A DNA stretch of 64,000 nucleotides, taken from Maribacter algarum (ex Lu et al. 2025) (nom. illeg.). GTDB lineage: Bacteria; Bacteroidota; Bacteroidia; Flavobacteriales; Flavobacteriaceae. The stretch lies in contig CANMAW010000002.1 in the NCBI GenBank assembly GCA_947495915.1, positions 434,001-498,000 of the forward strand. The letters are read 5' to 3'. Every line of letters begins with the position of its first letter. The stretch's first letter is position 1. The translations under genes and the position numbers were made by a program. The notes under the pieces were generated by a model, which was given only the letters and a program-made list of their open reading frames with translations, was not told the origin of the DNA and did no database searches. Below, one piece after another: positions 52,011 to 61,700 of the stretch.

Positions 52011-52477
52011 AGCGAATTTATCTTTTGATTAATAAAATAATAGAAACACTTTTGGTGTTGATTTTTTCACTTTTAGTAATTGATGTAGTCTGGCAAGTAG
52101 TTTCAAGATATGTGATTGGGCAATCGAGCTCTTTTACCGAAGAATTTGCTCGTTTTTCATTAATATGGCTTACTGTTTTAGGCGCAGCTTATATTAATGG
52201 GCAAAACGAAGGGCACCTTTCGATGGATTTTCTGTTGTCGAAACTGCCTCCCCACAAAAAGGCTAGTCGCCAAAAAGTTATTCAAGCTTTAATGGCTGTA
52301 TTTGCTATCATAGTAATGGTAATTGGTGGAGGTAATTTGGTGTATACAACATTGAGTTTAGGGCAAATGTCGTCTGCAATGCAAATTCCCTTAGGATATG
52401 TTTATGCCATAGTACCGGCATGTGGTTTGGTGATAGTTTTCTTTTCATGGTATAATATTAGAAATTTAAATTTTTAA
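52007..52477 (+). CDS. TRAP transporter small permease (DctQ)
   Basis: The 156-residue protein has four membrane helices and the family motif SRYVIGQSSSFTEEFARFSLIWLTVLGAAY. It forms the membrane unit with DctM. It is coupled to dctP (ATGA) and ends four bases before dctM, so the three are made together. Confidence 0.93.
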   Translation: MKRIYLLINKIIETLLVLIFSLLVIDVVWQVVSRYVIGQSSSFTEEFARFSLIWLTVLGAAYINGQNEGHLSMDFLLSKLPPHKKASRQKVIQALMAVFAIIVMVIGGGNLVYTTLSLGQMSSAMQIPLGYVYAIVPACGLVIVFFSWYNIRNLNF

Positions 52478-52481
52478 AATA

Positions 52482-53792
52482 ATGAGTATCGAAACCATCA
52501 GTGTTATTGTTCTATTTATAAGCTTTTTTGGGCTTTTAGCATATGGGGTTCCTGTTGCATATTCTATAGGAATATCTACAACCTTAACGCTACTGATGAA
52601 TATTATTTTTATGCCCTCAGTCACTACCGTTGCGCAACGAATGACAACGGGTATAGATAATTTCGCACTGCTGGCGATTCCTTTTTTTATTCTTGCTGGT
52701 GAGTTAATGAATAGAGGGGGTATTGCAACACGTCTTATTAATTTTGCCAAATCACTTATCGGTAGTTTACCTGGTGGCTTGGCATATGTGAATATTATTT
52801 CTGCCATGCTTTTCGGAGCCATATCTGGTTCAGCTATTGCTGCCGCTTCCGCAATTGGTAGTACCCTAACTGATAAAATGGAGAAGGAAGGGTATCCTCG
52901 AGAGTTTAGTGCTGCCGTAAATATTAGCGCTTCTACTACCGGTTTATTAATTCCTCCTAGTAATGTATTGATCATTTTTGCTTTAGCTAGTGGTGGTTCA
53001 GCTTCTGTTGCGGCATTATTTATCGCAGGCTATATTCCCGGTATACTAGTGGGTCTTGCAATTATGTTTATGGTGTACGTGTTTGCAAAACGAAAAAAAT
53101 TACCGAATGCCGATCGTGTAAGTTTTAAAAAACTCTTTCATGACTTTAAAAATGCGGCCCTGAGTTTAACACTTTTGATAATAGTTGTTGGGGGCATAGT
53201 TGCAGGTATTTTTACAGCAACTGAAGCAGCTGCTATTGCTGTATTATATGCAGTAATATTAGGGTTCGTTAATAAAGAACTAAAACGAGCTGATTTTAAA
53301 CCAATTCTGCTAAAAAGTGCTAAAACTACCGCGATTGTGATGTTTTTAATAGCCACTTCTATGGCTATGTCATGGTTGTTTTCATTCGAAGGAATACCAC
53401 AGATGTTAACGGCGACATTGGTTGATTCAGTAAGTAATCCAATCATAGTTTTTCTACTAATTAATTTAATATTGCTAGTTGTAGGAACCTTTATGGATAT
53501 GACCCCAGCAGTACTAATATTTACTCCAATTTTCTTACCTGTAGCAATAGCTTTGGGTATGCATCCGGTACAATTCGGTATGGTTATCGTTTTAAATCTG
53601 TGTATTGGCGTTTGTACACCACCAGTGGGTACCTTACTTTTTGTAGGTAGTGGTGTTGCTAAGGTGCCAGTAACAAAAGTGATAAAACCATTATTGCCTT
53701 TGTTGGCGGCAATGATTGTAGTTCTCTTTTTAATCACTTATTTTGAAGGAATCTCTTTGTGGTTACCGCGGTTTTTCGGTTTAATCGAGTAG
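52482..53792 (+). CDS. TRAP transporter large permease (DctM)
   Basis: The 436-residue protein has about twelve helices and the conserved TRAP large-subunit segments: GIDNFALLAIPFFILAGELMNRGGI, SAMLFGAISGSAIAAASAIGSTL, ISASTTGLLIPPSN and CIGVCTPPVGTLLFVGSGVAKV. It uses a sodium gradient to import the substrate handed over by DctP. Long reverse-strand ORFs inside it are frame shadows. Confidence 0.95.
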   Translation: MSIETISVIVLFISFFGLLAYGVPVAYSIGISTTLTLLMNIIFMPSVTTVAQRMTTGIDNFALLAIPFFILAGELMNRGGIATRLINFAKSLIGSLPGGLAYVNIISAMLFGAISGSAIAAASAIGSTLTDKMEKEGYPREFSAAVNISASTTGLLIPPSNVLIIFALASGGSASVAALFIAGYIPGILVGLAIMFMVYVFAKRKKLPNADRVSFKKLFHDFKNAALSLTLLIIVVGGIVAGIFTATEAAAIAVLYAVILGFVNKELKRADFKPILLKSAKTTAIVMFLIATSMAMSWLFSFEGIPQMLTATLVDSVSNPIIVFLLINLILLVVGTFMDMTPAVLIFTPIFLPVAIALGMHPVQFGMVIVLNLCIGVCTPPVGTLLFVGSGVAKVPVTKVIKPLLPLLAAMIVVLFLITYFEGISLWLPRFFGLIE

Positions 53793-53833
53793 TAAATATT
53801 TATCACCAAACTTATATGATACAATCAAAACCT

Positions 53834-56062
53834 ATGCGTTACTACATTCTTGTAACTATTATCTTTTTGATATTTTCTTGTGAAAAAGAAAATAAAGAAG
53901 ATTCTATCGCTATGAAAAACTATAAAATGGAGGAAGGTTTTGAAATGGAGGTGATTGCTGCCGAACCATTACTTAAAGCTCCAGTAGCGATAGATTTTGA
54001 TTCAAAAGGACGAATGTGGGTCGCTCAAATGCCAGGCTATATGAACGATATGCAGGGGTCAGATGAAGATAAACCTGTTGGCAGTATTGTTATTTTAGAA
54101 GATTTAGATGCAGATGGTATTGCTGATCGTAGCAAGGTGTTTTTAGATAGCCTAGTAATGCCAAGGGCCATTGCCCATGTTTATGGTGGTTTACTTTACG
54201 CTGAACCTCCATTTCTATATTTTGTAGACATTGAGAATGACCAACCCGTAAACCGAATAGTGGTAGATTCAGTATATGCAGCTGACGGAAACCCAGAACA
54301 TCAGCCTAACGGATTACTGTTGAATATTGACAATTGGATTTATAATGCAAAATCTAATTTCAGATACCGTCGTATAAATGATGTTTGGAAGAAAGAATCA
54401 ACAACATTTCGTGGGCAATGGGGAATTTCTCAAGATAATTTTGGCAGATTGTACTTCAACAATAATTCAACGCTTTTATTAGGAGATCATCTATTACCCA
54501 ATAGGGTAGTTCGTAACAAACACTTCACTCCAAAAAAGTCTGTGAATAAACTCTTGACTGAAGATCAAAGAGTGTACCCATTACATGCAACAACGGTTAA
54601 CAGAGGTTATGCCAAAGGCATTTTGAATGCTGACAGTATTTTGATTCATACAACTGCTGCTGCAGGATTATCGGTTTATCGAGGAGGTGCTTTTGGTGAT
54701 GATTATGCCGAAAATGTATTTGTTAGTGTTCCTGAAGGAAACCTTATTAAAAGAATGACTTTAACGTTTCATGGAGATTCAACTTCAGCAAAGCAAGCAT
54801 GGGAAAACAAAGAATTTTTAGCCTCAACTGATGAAGGGTTTCGCCCAGTTACCATAAAAAATGGCCCAGGTGGTGGCTTGTATATCGTTGATATGCATAG
54901 AGGAATGATCGGCCACCATGCATATTTAAGTCCGTATTTAAAAAAGAAAAATGAAGCGGTACGTTTAGATACAATTTTAGACTATGGCAGAATTATAAAA
55001 GTTACCAAAGAATCTAATATTAATACTACTCAAATTGATTTTGAAGCTTTAACGGCATCTCAGCTGGTGGGTCTTTTAAATGATAGTAACGGTTGGGTTC
55101 GGGATAGGGCTCAACATTTTCTAATCTTTAAGAATCAAAAGAAGGCTATCTCTGAATTAAAAACAATAGCATTAAATACCAATAATGAAATTGCTCAAAT
55201 TCATGCATTATATGTATTAGAAGGTTTAAATGCTTTGAATTTTGATCTATTAGTGGCTGTTGGTGAAGAAAGCTCTGCTAATGTGGTTGGACATGCCATT
55301 GTTTTGCTTGAAAATTTTGCATCTAAAAGAAATAGAAAAAAGGCTCTGCAGCTCTTCAAAAAAATGATACAGCGAAATGATAAAACCATTGATGTGTACC
55401 TAAGTAGCTCCTTTGGCAAATGGCTACCACATGATAGAAAGGCATTTTTTCATAACATACTTTTCATGTTAAAGAAGCATAAAGGGAATTCGATTATTCA
55501 AGAATCAATTTTAAGTGGAATAGGGGGTAACGAGCAAGAAATTTTAAAGGGACTTCAGTTGGTGTCTTATGACGATGCACATTTTTTAGCTGCGCTTAAA
55601 GAAGTAATTCAAATGCGAGAAGAGAATATGGTAAATGCTATATTCTCAAGAAAATCGCTAAACGAAGACAACCGAACTGCTGGAGCTAAAATGTTCTTTC
55701 AGATTTGCGCTTCGTGTCATGGTTCGAACGGAGAAGGTATTGAAGGCTTGGCACCACCACTCTTAAAATCAGAACATGTCGCAGATGTTGAACGGTTGGC
55801 TTTAATTGTTTTACATGGCCTTCAAGGGCCTATTTCAGTTAATGGAGTGGGCTACAATTTTGATCTGACTATGCCCGGATTGATTCGAAATTCTGAAATA
55901 TCAGATAAGGATATTGCAGCTATTATTGCATATGTCAGTAATGCTTTCTCAGATGAACCACAAGTAGTGAAGAAGGAAAGAATTTCTGAATTAAGAGAAA
56001 AAACTCCGCTTAGTAAGGGGGAGTATACCATGCCTGAGCTTTTACAATTTTCGAAAAATTGA
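53834..56062 (+). CDS. PVC-type dehydrogenase lipoprotein with C-terminal heme c domain
   Basis: The 742-residue protein begins MRYYILVTIIFLIFSC, a lipoprotein signal (an alternative ATG lies at 53816). Residues about 30-390 form a beta-propeller of the membrane-bound dehydrogenase type (MEVIAAEPLLKAPVAIDFDSKGRMWVAQMPGY; GLYIVDMHRGMIGHHAYLSPY). Helical HEAT-like repeats follow, then a cytochrome c domain with one CxxCH (CASCHG; Cys625, Cys628, His629) and a later Met in the TMPGL loop. Such proteins occur widely in Planctomycetes, Verrucomicrobia and Bacteroidota, probably oxidising sugars and passing electrons to the respiratory chain. It is last in the operon, 41 bases after dctM. Confidence 0.87.
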   Translation: MRYYILVTIIFLIFSCEKENKEDSIAMKNYKMEEGFEMEVIAAEPLLKAPVAIDFDSKGRMWVAQMPGYMNDMQGSDEDKPVGSIVILEDLDADGIADRSKVFLDSLVMPRAIAHVYGGLLYAEPPFLYFVDIENDQPVNRIVVDSVYAADGNPEHQPNGLLLNIDNWIYNAKSNFRYRRINDVWKKESTTFRGQWGISQDNFGRLYFNNNSTLLLGDHLLPNRVVRNKHFTPKKSVNKLLTEDQRVYPLHATTVNRGYAKGILNADSILIHTTAAAGLSVYRGGAFGDDYAENVFVSVPEGNLIKRMTLTFHGDSTSAKQAWENKEFLASTDEGFRPVTIKNGPGGGLYIVDMHRGMIGHHAYLSPYLKKKNEAVRLDTILDYGRIIKVTKESNINTTQIDFEALTASQLVGLLNDSNGWVRDRAQHFLIFKNQKKAISELKTIALNTNNEIAQIHALYVLEGLNALNFDLLVAVGEESSANVVGHAIVLLENFASKRNRKKALQLFKKMIQRNDKTIDVYLSSSFGKWLPHDRKAFFHNILFMLKKHKGNSIIQESILSGIGGNEQEILKGLQLVSYDDAHFLAALKEVIQMREENMVNAIFSRKSLNEDNRTAGAKMFFQICASCHGSNGEGIEGLAPPLLKSEHVADVERLALIVLHGLQGPISVNGVGYNFDLTMPGLIRNSEISDKDIAAIIAYVSNAFSDEPQVVKKERISELREKTPLSKGEYTMPELLQFSKN

Positions 56063-56063
56063 T

Positions 56064-56945
56064 TTAATGTTTTATTCTAAACATGTGTAATATTTCACTA
56101 TTTGATTCTTCATTCTTTAATGTGTTGACTTCTAATAAAACTTCAAAGTAGCCAGGTATAGTATCAAAAGCTTGCTGTAGTTGAGTCTCTAATTTTGAAG
56201 CCATTCGTGCATCGGTAAAGGTTCTTAAACTTTGTGTAGTTCCTACATCAGAAATACCCGAAAATATATAAATATTGTTGTTGTTGACGCCTGGTAATTT
56301 AGCAATATAGCTGTAGTCGGTAAATAATGTTTCCGAATTTCCTTTAGCCCCATAGGTGCTGCTATTAATGGGTTTATTGCTGTCGATGTAGAAAGAATTT
56401 TGATTACCATCATATTTGATTTTTGATGGCGTCCAATACGACTGAAAAAGATTTAAGTTTTTTTGAACTCCAACGACTATGACATCATGGGTATTGAGTT
56501 GGTCAGTATCAAATTTTGAAACCGTATTAAAATTAAAATCACTTTGAATTGACGAGAATATTGCTGTGAGGTTTTGTGTCCATTCTAAACTTTCGGCCGT
56601 AACAAATTCATGTGGATTGTGATTATTAGGTGATTTTAAGTTTGTTCTTTTTTTAGTTACAACCGAATTATCTTCTTGAATAGAGTTTTTAATTTTACTT
56701 TCTGTGTATAAAACAATATCTCCTAAAAGAATAAGTTTTGGACGATCATTTGCGATAACTTCTTGCCATAAACCATCTTTCGAAATCAAAGGCTTGATTG
56801 TTGCGGCAGTGTCGAAATAGAATAAGGATAATGCGGCAGCGATTGCAAAACAAATCAAGGGTAGTATCCAAAAGTTTTTCCAAACTTTTCGACGCCTATT
56901 TGCTTGGTTTTTTCTTCGTATATATTGAATGTAATTTTTATTCAT
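56064..56945 (-). CDS. Anchored envelope protein of unknown function
   Basis: The 293-residue protein has a basic N-terminus (RRKNQANRRRKVWKN), one membrane helix (about 26-46) and a soluble domain likely in the periplasm. Motifs include RPKLILLGDIVLY, HDVIVVGVQKNLNLFQSYW, the strand LFTDYSYIAKLPGVNNNNIYIFSGISDVGTTQSLRTFTD and IPGYFEVLLEVNTLKN. The DYxxIAKLPG...IxSGxxDxG...ALTD pattern resembles a domain I recall attached to HTH or winged-helix DNA-binding domains in other phyla; no DNA-binding domain is present here. It ends two bases from the convergent hexuronate operon, with no terminator visible. Confidence 0.65.
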   Translation of the reverse strand: MNKNYIQYIRRKNQANRRRKVWKNFWILPLICFAIAAALSLFYFDTAATIKPLISKDGLWQEVIANDRPKLILLGDIVLYTESKIKNSIQEDNSVVTKKRTNLKSPNNHNPHEFVTAESLEWTQNLTAIFSSIQSDFNFNTVSKFDTDQLNTHDVIVVGVQKNLNLFQSYWTPSKIKYDGNQNSFYIDSNKPINSSTYGAKGNSETLFTDYSYIAKLPGVNNNNIYIFSGISDVGTTQSLRTFTDARMASKLETQLQQAFDTIPGYFEVLLEVNTLKNEESNSEILHMFRIKH

Positions 56946-57201
56946 AAACTCTTTTTCTTAATATAAACAGGTGAATTTAAAATAATTGAATTTCCATGTA
57001 TTATAAATTGTTTACATCGTGTTATTTCCTTTAAATCGTTAACACTTTGAAATAGCGTTAGTATCCACAATTTTAAGAATGATAGCGGTTTATTTCTTTA
57101 GCCACAAGTAATAAAGGTATTTGGTTATAAAATTTGAAATTTCATGAAATTTGAACTAAAATAGCTATCTTCAATAATACCCTAAAGTGCCCAAATTAAA
57201 A

Positions 57202-57810
57202 ATGCATACAAATACTATCAATAAACATTTAGATAACCTAAGAAACAAAATTCTTTCTTATACTGAAGTTGACAATGAATTTCTTGACCGTGAATTGCAA
57301 TTCTATAACAAAATTGAACTTAAAAAAGGTGAAAATTTAATTTCTGAAGGTCAGCTTGTAGAGCATTTTTATTATGTGGCAGAAGGCTGTATCTATTACT
57401 ACAAAATGGAAGAGGGTGAAAACCAAGTCTTAGAATTTTATACCGACGATGTTTTTTTTACTGACGTACCAGCCTATGTAAAAGGGAAACCATCTAAGTA
57501 TAATTTAAGAGCAGCAGAACGTACCATTTTATATGCAATTAAGAAATCAGATGCCGAAAGTTCTTTTGATAAGTCGCATCAATTAGAACGTTTTGGAAGG
57601 TTATCAATGCAAGAAGCATTTATAAAAATTTTTACCAGAGTTGAGCGACTAAATAGTAAGAGTAATGAAGAACGTTATTTACGGTTGGTAGAAAAGAGAC
57701 CAGAATTGTTGCAGCGTGTACCGCAATATCTCATTGCTTCTTATTTGGGTCTCACACCTGTTGGTCTTTCTAAAATACGTAAGCGCATGGCAAAATCTAA
57801 AAAGCACTAG
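57202..57810 (+). CDS. Crp/Fnr-family transcriptional regulator
   Basis: The 202-residue protein has a cyclic-nucleotide-binding-type sensor barrel (ELKKGENLISEGQLVEHFYYVAEGCIYYYKM; VLEFYTDDVFFTDV) and a C-terminal helix-turn-helix (VPQYLIASYLGLTPVGLSKIRKRM). The typical cNMP phosphate-binding Arg-Ala pair is not evident, as in most Bacteroidota members, so the ligand is unknown. ATG 57202 was preferred to GTG 57187. It stands alone between two minus-strand genes. Confidence 0.88.
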   Translation: MHTNTINKHLDNLRNKILSYTEVDNEFLDRELQFYNKIELKKGENLISEGQLVEHFYYVAEGCIYYYKMEEGENQVLEFYTDDVFFTDVPAYVKGKPSKYNLRAAERTILYAIKKSDAESSFDKSHQLERFGRLSMQEAFIKIFTRVERLNSKSNEERYLRLVEKRPELLQRVPQYLIASYLGLTPVGLSKIRKRMAKSKKH

Positions 57811-57849
57811 ATGCCTTTTATACATTGATAATATTTTTTGTGTTTAGAA

Positions 57850-58533
57850 TTAAATGATGCCCATTTCTTTGGCTTTTTCTAAAATAGAAGAATCATCACC
57901 TTTTTCAATTCCTAATGCCCGTTTAATTCCAGCTTTTCTTTTTTCTATTGCACTTAGTGATAAGTTTAAATACTGAACCAAGTTTTTTGTACGAACACCC
58001 TTAGATAAATACATAATTATTCTTTTATCTATAGCATCAAGTAGTTCAATATGATCCATTCTTACCATGGTTCTCAATAACCTCATAACTGTAGAACTAT
58101 AATATGGTGGGTTATAAAGTACATTTGTAATCGCAATTAGAAGTTCATTAGAATTTATATCTGTTTTTATCAGTAACCCACTAGGATTTAACCTGTTTAA
58201 CAACATGTTTATTCTATAATTATCATTCATTGCGGTTAGTACGATAATCTTAACCTTGGGTAATTTTTTTTTAGCAAAGAGAGCTAAATCTTCTCCGTCT
58301 ATGACAATTCCCTTTGAACATTCTGGAAGCTGAAGATCAACTATAATAATATCATAGGGGGTATTTTTTGCTGATAATTCAATTTTTGCTAAGGCGCTAT
58401 CGCAGTCGTTCGCTTCATCAATCTCTATTGTTTTAAAATCAGAATTTAAATTCTTAAAAATTTCTCGACAAACCTCAATTACTATAGGGTGATCATCAAC
58501 GTGAAGAACTTTAACTTTATTCAGTGTTTGCAA
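57850..58533 (-). CDS. LuxR/NarL-type response regulator
   Basis: The 227-residue protein has a receiver domain (LHVDDHPIVIEVC acid pair, phosphoacceptor Asp in IIIVDLQLPE, Thr in IVLTAM, Lys in LIKTD) and a C-terminal HTH (DAIDKRIIMYLSKGVRTKNLVQYLNLSLSAIEKRKAGIKRAL). The HTH departs somewhat from canonical LuxR. It is 230 bases downstream of the propeller histidine kinase on the same strand, its likely partner. Confidence 0.9.
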   Translation of the reverse strand: MQTLNKVKVLHVDDHPIVIEVCREIFKNLNSDFKTIEIDEANDCDSALAKIELSAKNTPYDIIIVDLQLPECSKGIVIDGEDLALFAKKKLPKVKIIVLTAMNDNYRINMLLNRLNPSGLLIKTDINSNELLIAITNVLYNPPYYSSTVMRLLRTMVRMDHIELLDAIDKRIIMYLSKGVRTKNLVQYLNLSLSAIEKRKAGIKRALGIEKGDDSSILEKAKEMGII

Positions 58534-58607
58534 ATTGTATTTATTTTATTTGCAGTCATCAATATTCTTTTATCTAAATAATAGTACACTGCTTAGACAA
58601 ATTTACT

Positions 58608-58620
58608 TTCGCTCAGCGAA
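58608..58620. promoter_or_regulatory. Near-palindrome between the kinase and regulator genes
   Basis: TTCGCTCAGCGAA is a 6-1-6 inverted repeat inside the 230-base gap between the kinase stop and the response-regulator start. A second small hairpin (GGCCAGT with ACTGCC) follows at about 58629-58648. One may be an operator or an mRNA end; no terminator with a T tract is clear. Confidence 0.3.
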
Positions 58621-58763
58621 TTAAGACGGCCAGTATTTTTGACTGCCTAGATAATGACTTTTTAATACTTAATTATGTTTTAGAAAAATATAAAATAAAA
58701 CATTAAAACAATTACGGTTTTCCCGTAAATGTGTCGAAGGTTAATTTGTTTTTTTAACTACGA

Positions 58764-61700
58764 CTACATTTTCATATCAATAGGTAATTCTACACGAATA
58801 ACTGCGCCGTAACCCTTTTTATTTTCAAAGTATGCGCTACCTCCTAACTCTTGAACTCGTGATTTGATGTTTTTTAGTCCAATACCGCCATATGTGTATT
58901 CTTTTTTAAAGCCAACACCATTGTCTAGAATTTGTAAATGAATCTTATCACTACATTTTTTAAAGTTAATTGCAATTGTAGAGGCATTGGCATGTTTGAA
59001 AATATTTAAGATTGATTCTTGAATTACTCGGTATAAGTTAAATTTTATATCGTTGTGGACAGTAGCCCATATGATGTTAGGGTCATTTTCTAACGAATAT
59101 GTTATGGGGTAAGCAGAACATTGATCTACTAATAGTTGCTCTACAAGTTGAATGAAATCTTGGTTGGAAAAAGACAAATTAGGACTCAGGCCATGCGAGA
59201 TATTACGAACCTCTTGTTCTAATTCAGACAGCTTACTGACGAACTTTTTACGGTCACTTAATAATTGATGTTGATTTTTTCCATCGGTATTGTCTAGGCC
59301 TAGTCTAATGCCAAAAATATTTCCTAAGAGGTTGTCGTGTAGTTCTTTAGAAATCCTTTCCTTTTCAATTTGTCGACCCTCATCAAGTTTTAGTTGCATT
59401 AAAAGTTTGTTTTGGTAAGCTTTTTGGGTTTTTATATGAATTTGTGAAATGCGGAATTTAAAAAAAATCCATAGCCCTAAAACTCCCAATATAAAATAGG
59501 TGCATTTGGCCCAAATTGTTTTCCACCATGGGGGTATAACTATGATTGCAACTGAAGTAGGTGTATTATTCCATACACCGTCATTGTTTGCTCCTTTTAC
59601 TTCAAATTTATAATGTCCGGGATTAAGATTCGTATAGGTCGCGCTTGTCGTATTGCCAACGTAATTCCAATCTTTGTCGAAACCTTTTAATCGGTAAGCA
59701 TAAGTGTTTTTTTCTGGTCTTGTATAATTTATACTGGCATAATCGATGGTAAAAACAGATTGTTGATGATTGAGTTCAATTTTGGTTGTTTGAGATAGCT
59801 CCTTATTTAAAGGACTGTCTTTTGTCAATGGAAAAACCTCCTTATTAAACAGCTTTAATTTAGATAAGTATACGGTTGGCGATTTAGGGTTAATGCGCAA
59901 CTGCTCGGGTTTAAAGTAATTGATGCCATCAAAACTACCAACGTATATGGTTCCGTCTGAAGCGGTAAACAGGGTGTTGTCATTAAAATATTTGCTAAGT
60001 AAGCCGTCATCTGAGGTGTAATTTGACGCTTTATTTGATTTGAAATTTAGTTGGCTAAGTCCTAATGTACCATTTACCCAAATGTTACCATTCTTAGACT
60101 CTGTAATGCCATTGATAACCGTCTGATTAAAATCTTTAAAATTAGTGTATTCTTGAAAAGTATTTAAGTCTTGATTGTAAGAAAATAAGCCATTACCGTT
60201 AGTGCCAATCCAAACGGTACCATCAACTGACTGAAATAAAGAAAGAATGGGATTTACATCAAGATATGCGCCATCTTTTTTCATTTGCGAGGTCATACGA
60301 TTTACAATGAATGTATCATCTGCTTTTAGCGTTAGTTTAAATAGATCTGTTTTTGTACCCACCCAAATGTTGTCTGCAGTATCTACAAAGACAACCCTGC
60401 TATCAGCTTTTACTAAACCAGTTTCAACAAAAGCAGCTGAATTACAGTAGTAAATTCTTTTCTTTTTCGCATTGTAGTAATGTATTCCTTTCAGAAAAGA
60501 AGCAATAAAAATGTTTCCATTAGAATCTTCAGCAAAATCAAAAATTGAATTAGTAACAATAGCGTTTTTCGAAGAATTTGTGGTGTAGTTGGTAAAGCTT
60601 GATGCACCTTTCTCTAGGTAAAATATACCCTTATCCCAGGTTCCTACCCAAACCCCGTCATTTTGATCTAATAGAACACTGAGAATTGCAGTACTAGTTA
60701 ATCCTTTAAATTTGGAATCTTGATATTTATTTATATGTTCTATTTTCTTAGTTGCCGGATCGTAAACATCAATACCACCAGGAGCACCTATCCATAATTT
60801 ACCCTCACTGTCTTGCTGTATACCTGCAATAGAGGCGCCTTGTAATGATGAAGAATCGCCAGGAATGTATTCAATAGTATTAAATTTACTATTAAACTGA
60901 TCTACCATTTGAATTCCTTGTTCGAAGCTGCCTATCCATAGTCTTTTTTGGCTATCAGCATAAACTTGCCAAATAGACATGGAAGCCAAACTGTTTTCAA
61001 CTAGGGTGTTAGCCTTATATTTATGTAGGTTTTTATTTTTTAAGTTGTATGCCATAAGCCCATCTAGCTCAGTGCCTATCATTAAATAATCATCAATAAA
61101 TAAAAGAGAAAAAATTCTTCTAGTGGTAGCAGATAGTATTAAAGTGGGCTTGTTATTTTTTTTATCGAACTTATAAATGTTACCTGCTAATGTGCCAAAC
61201 CATAAGTTGTCGTTTGCATCAAATGCGCTGCATGTTATTAGTTCGTTAAATTCAGTAGAAAATTGATTTTTAAAAATTTTTATGTCTGAATCTAGAACAA
61301 AAAGACCTTCGTTTGTACCTGCATAAATTGTACCCTGTTGACTTTTAGAAAAACTCTTGAAAACAAAATCTTCTTCTATTTGGGTGTTGACCTTAATTTT
61401 TGAAATACTTGAGGCATCTAGGGGCATCTGGTAAGCACCCTGATAATCGGTACCTATTATAATATTGTGGTTTTCATTTTCTATCAAGCATATAACATCA
61501 ATTGTGCCTTTTATGCCTCCAATTTTTTCAAAATTGACATTTTCGAACCTATTTAAATCTTCGTTATATAAACTAATTCCTCTGTTTGTTCCTGCCCATA
61601 ATTGGTTTTTTGTATCTAAATAAAGGCAATAAACTATAGGTAATTCGAAAGAGTTTTGACCTTCAAAGTGATACGTGAAATTTTCATAATTGGAGCCATC

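Noticed and set aside
53138-53737. A 199-codon minus-strand ORF inside dctM (and 169 codons at 52466-52975)
   Set aside because: Antisense to a clear twelve-helix TRAP permease; composition (many Thr, Ile, Lys, no domain) is what reverse frames of membrane proteins give.
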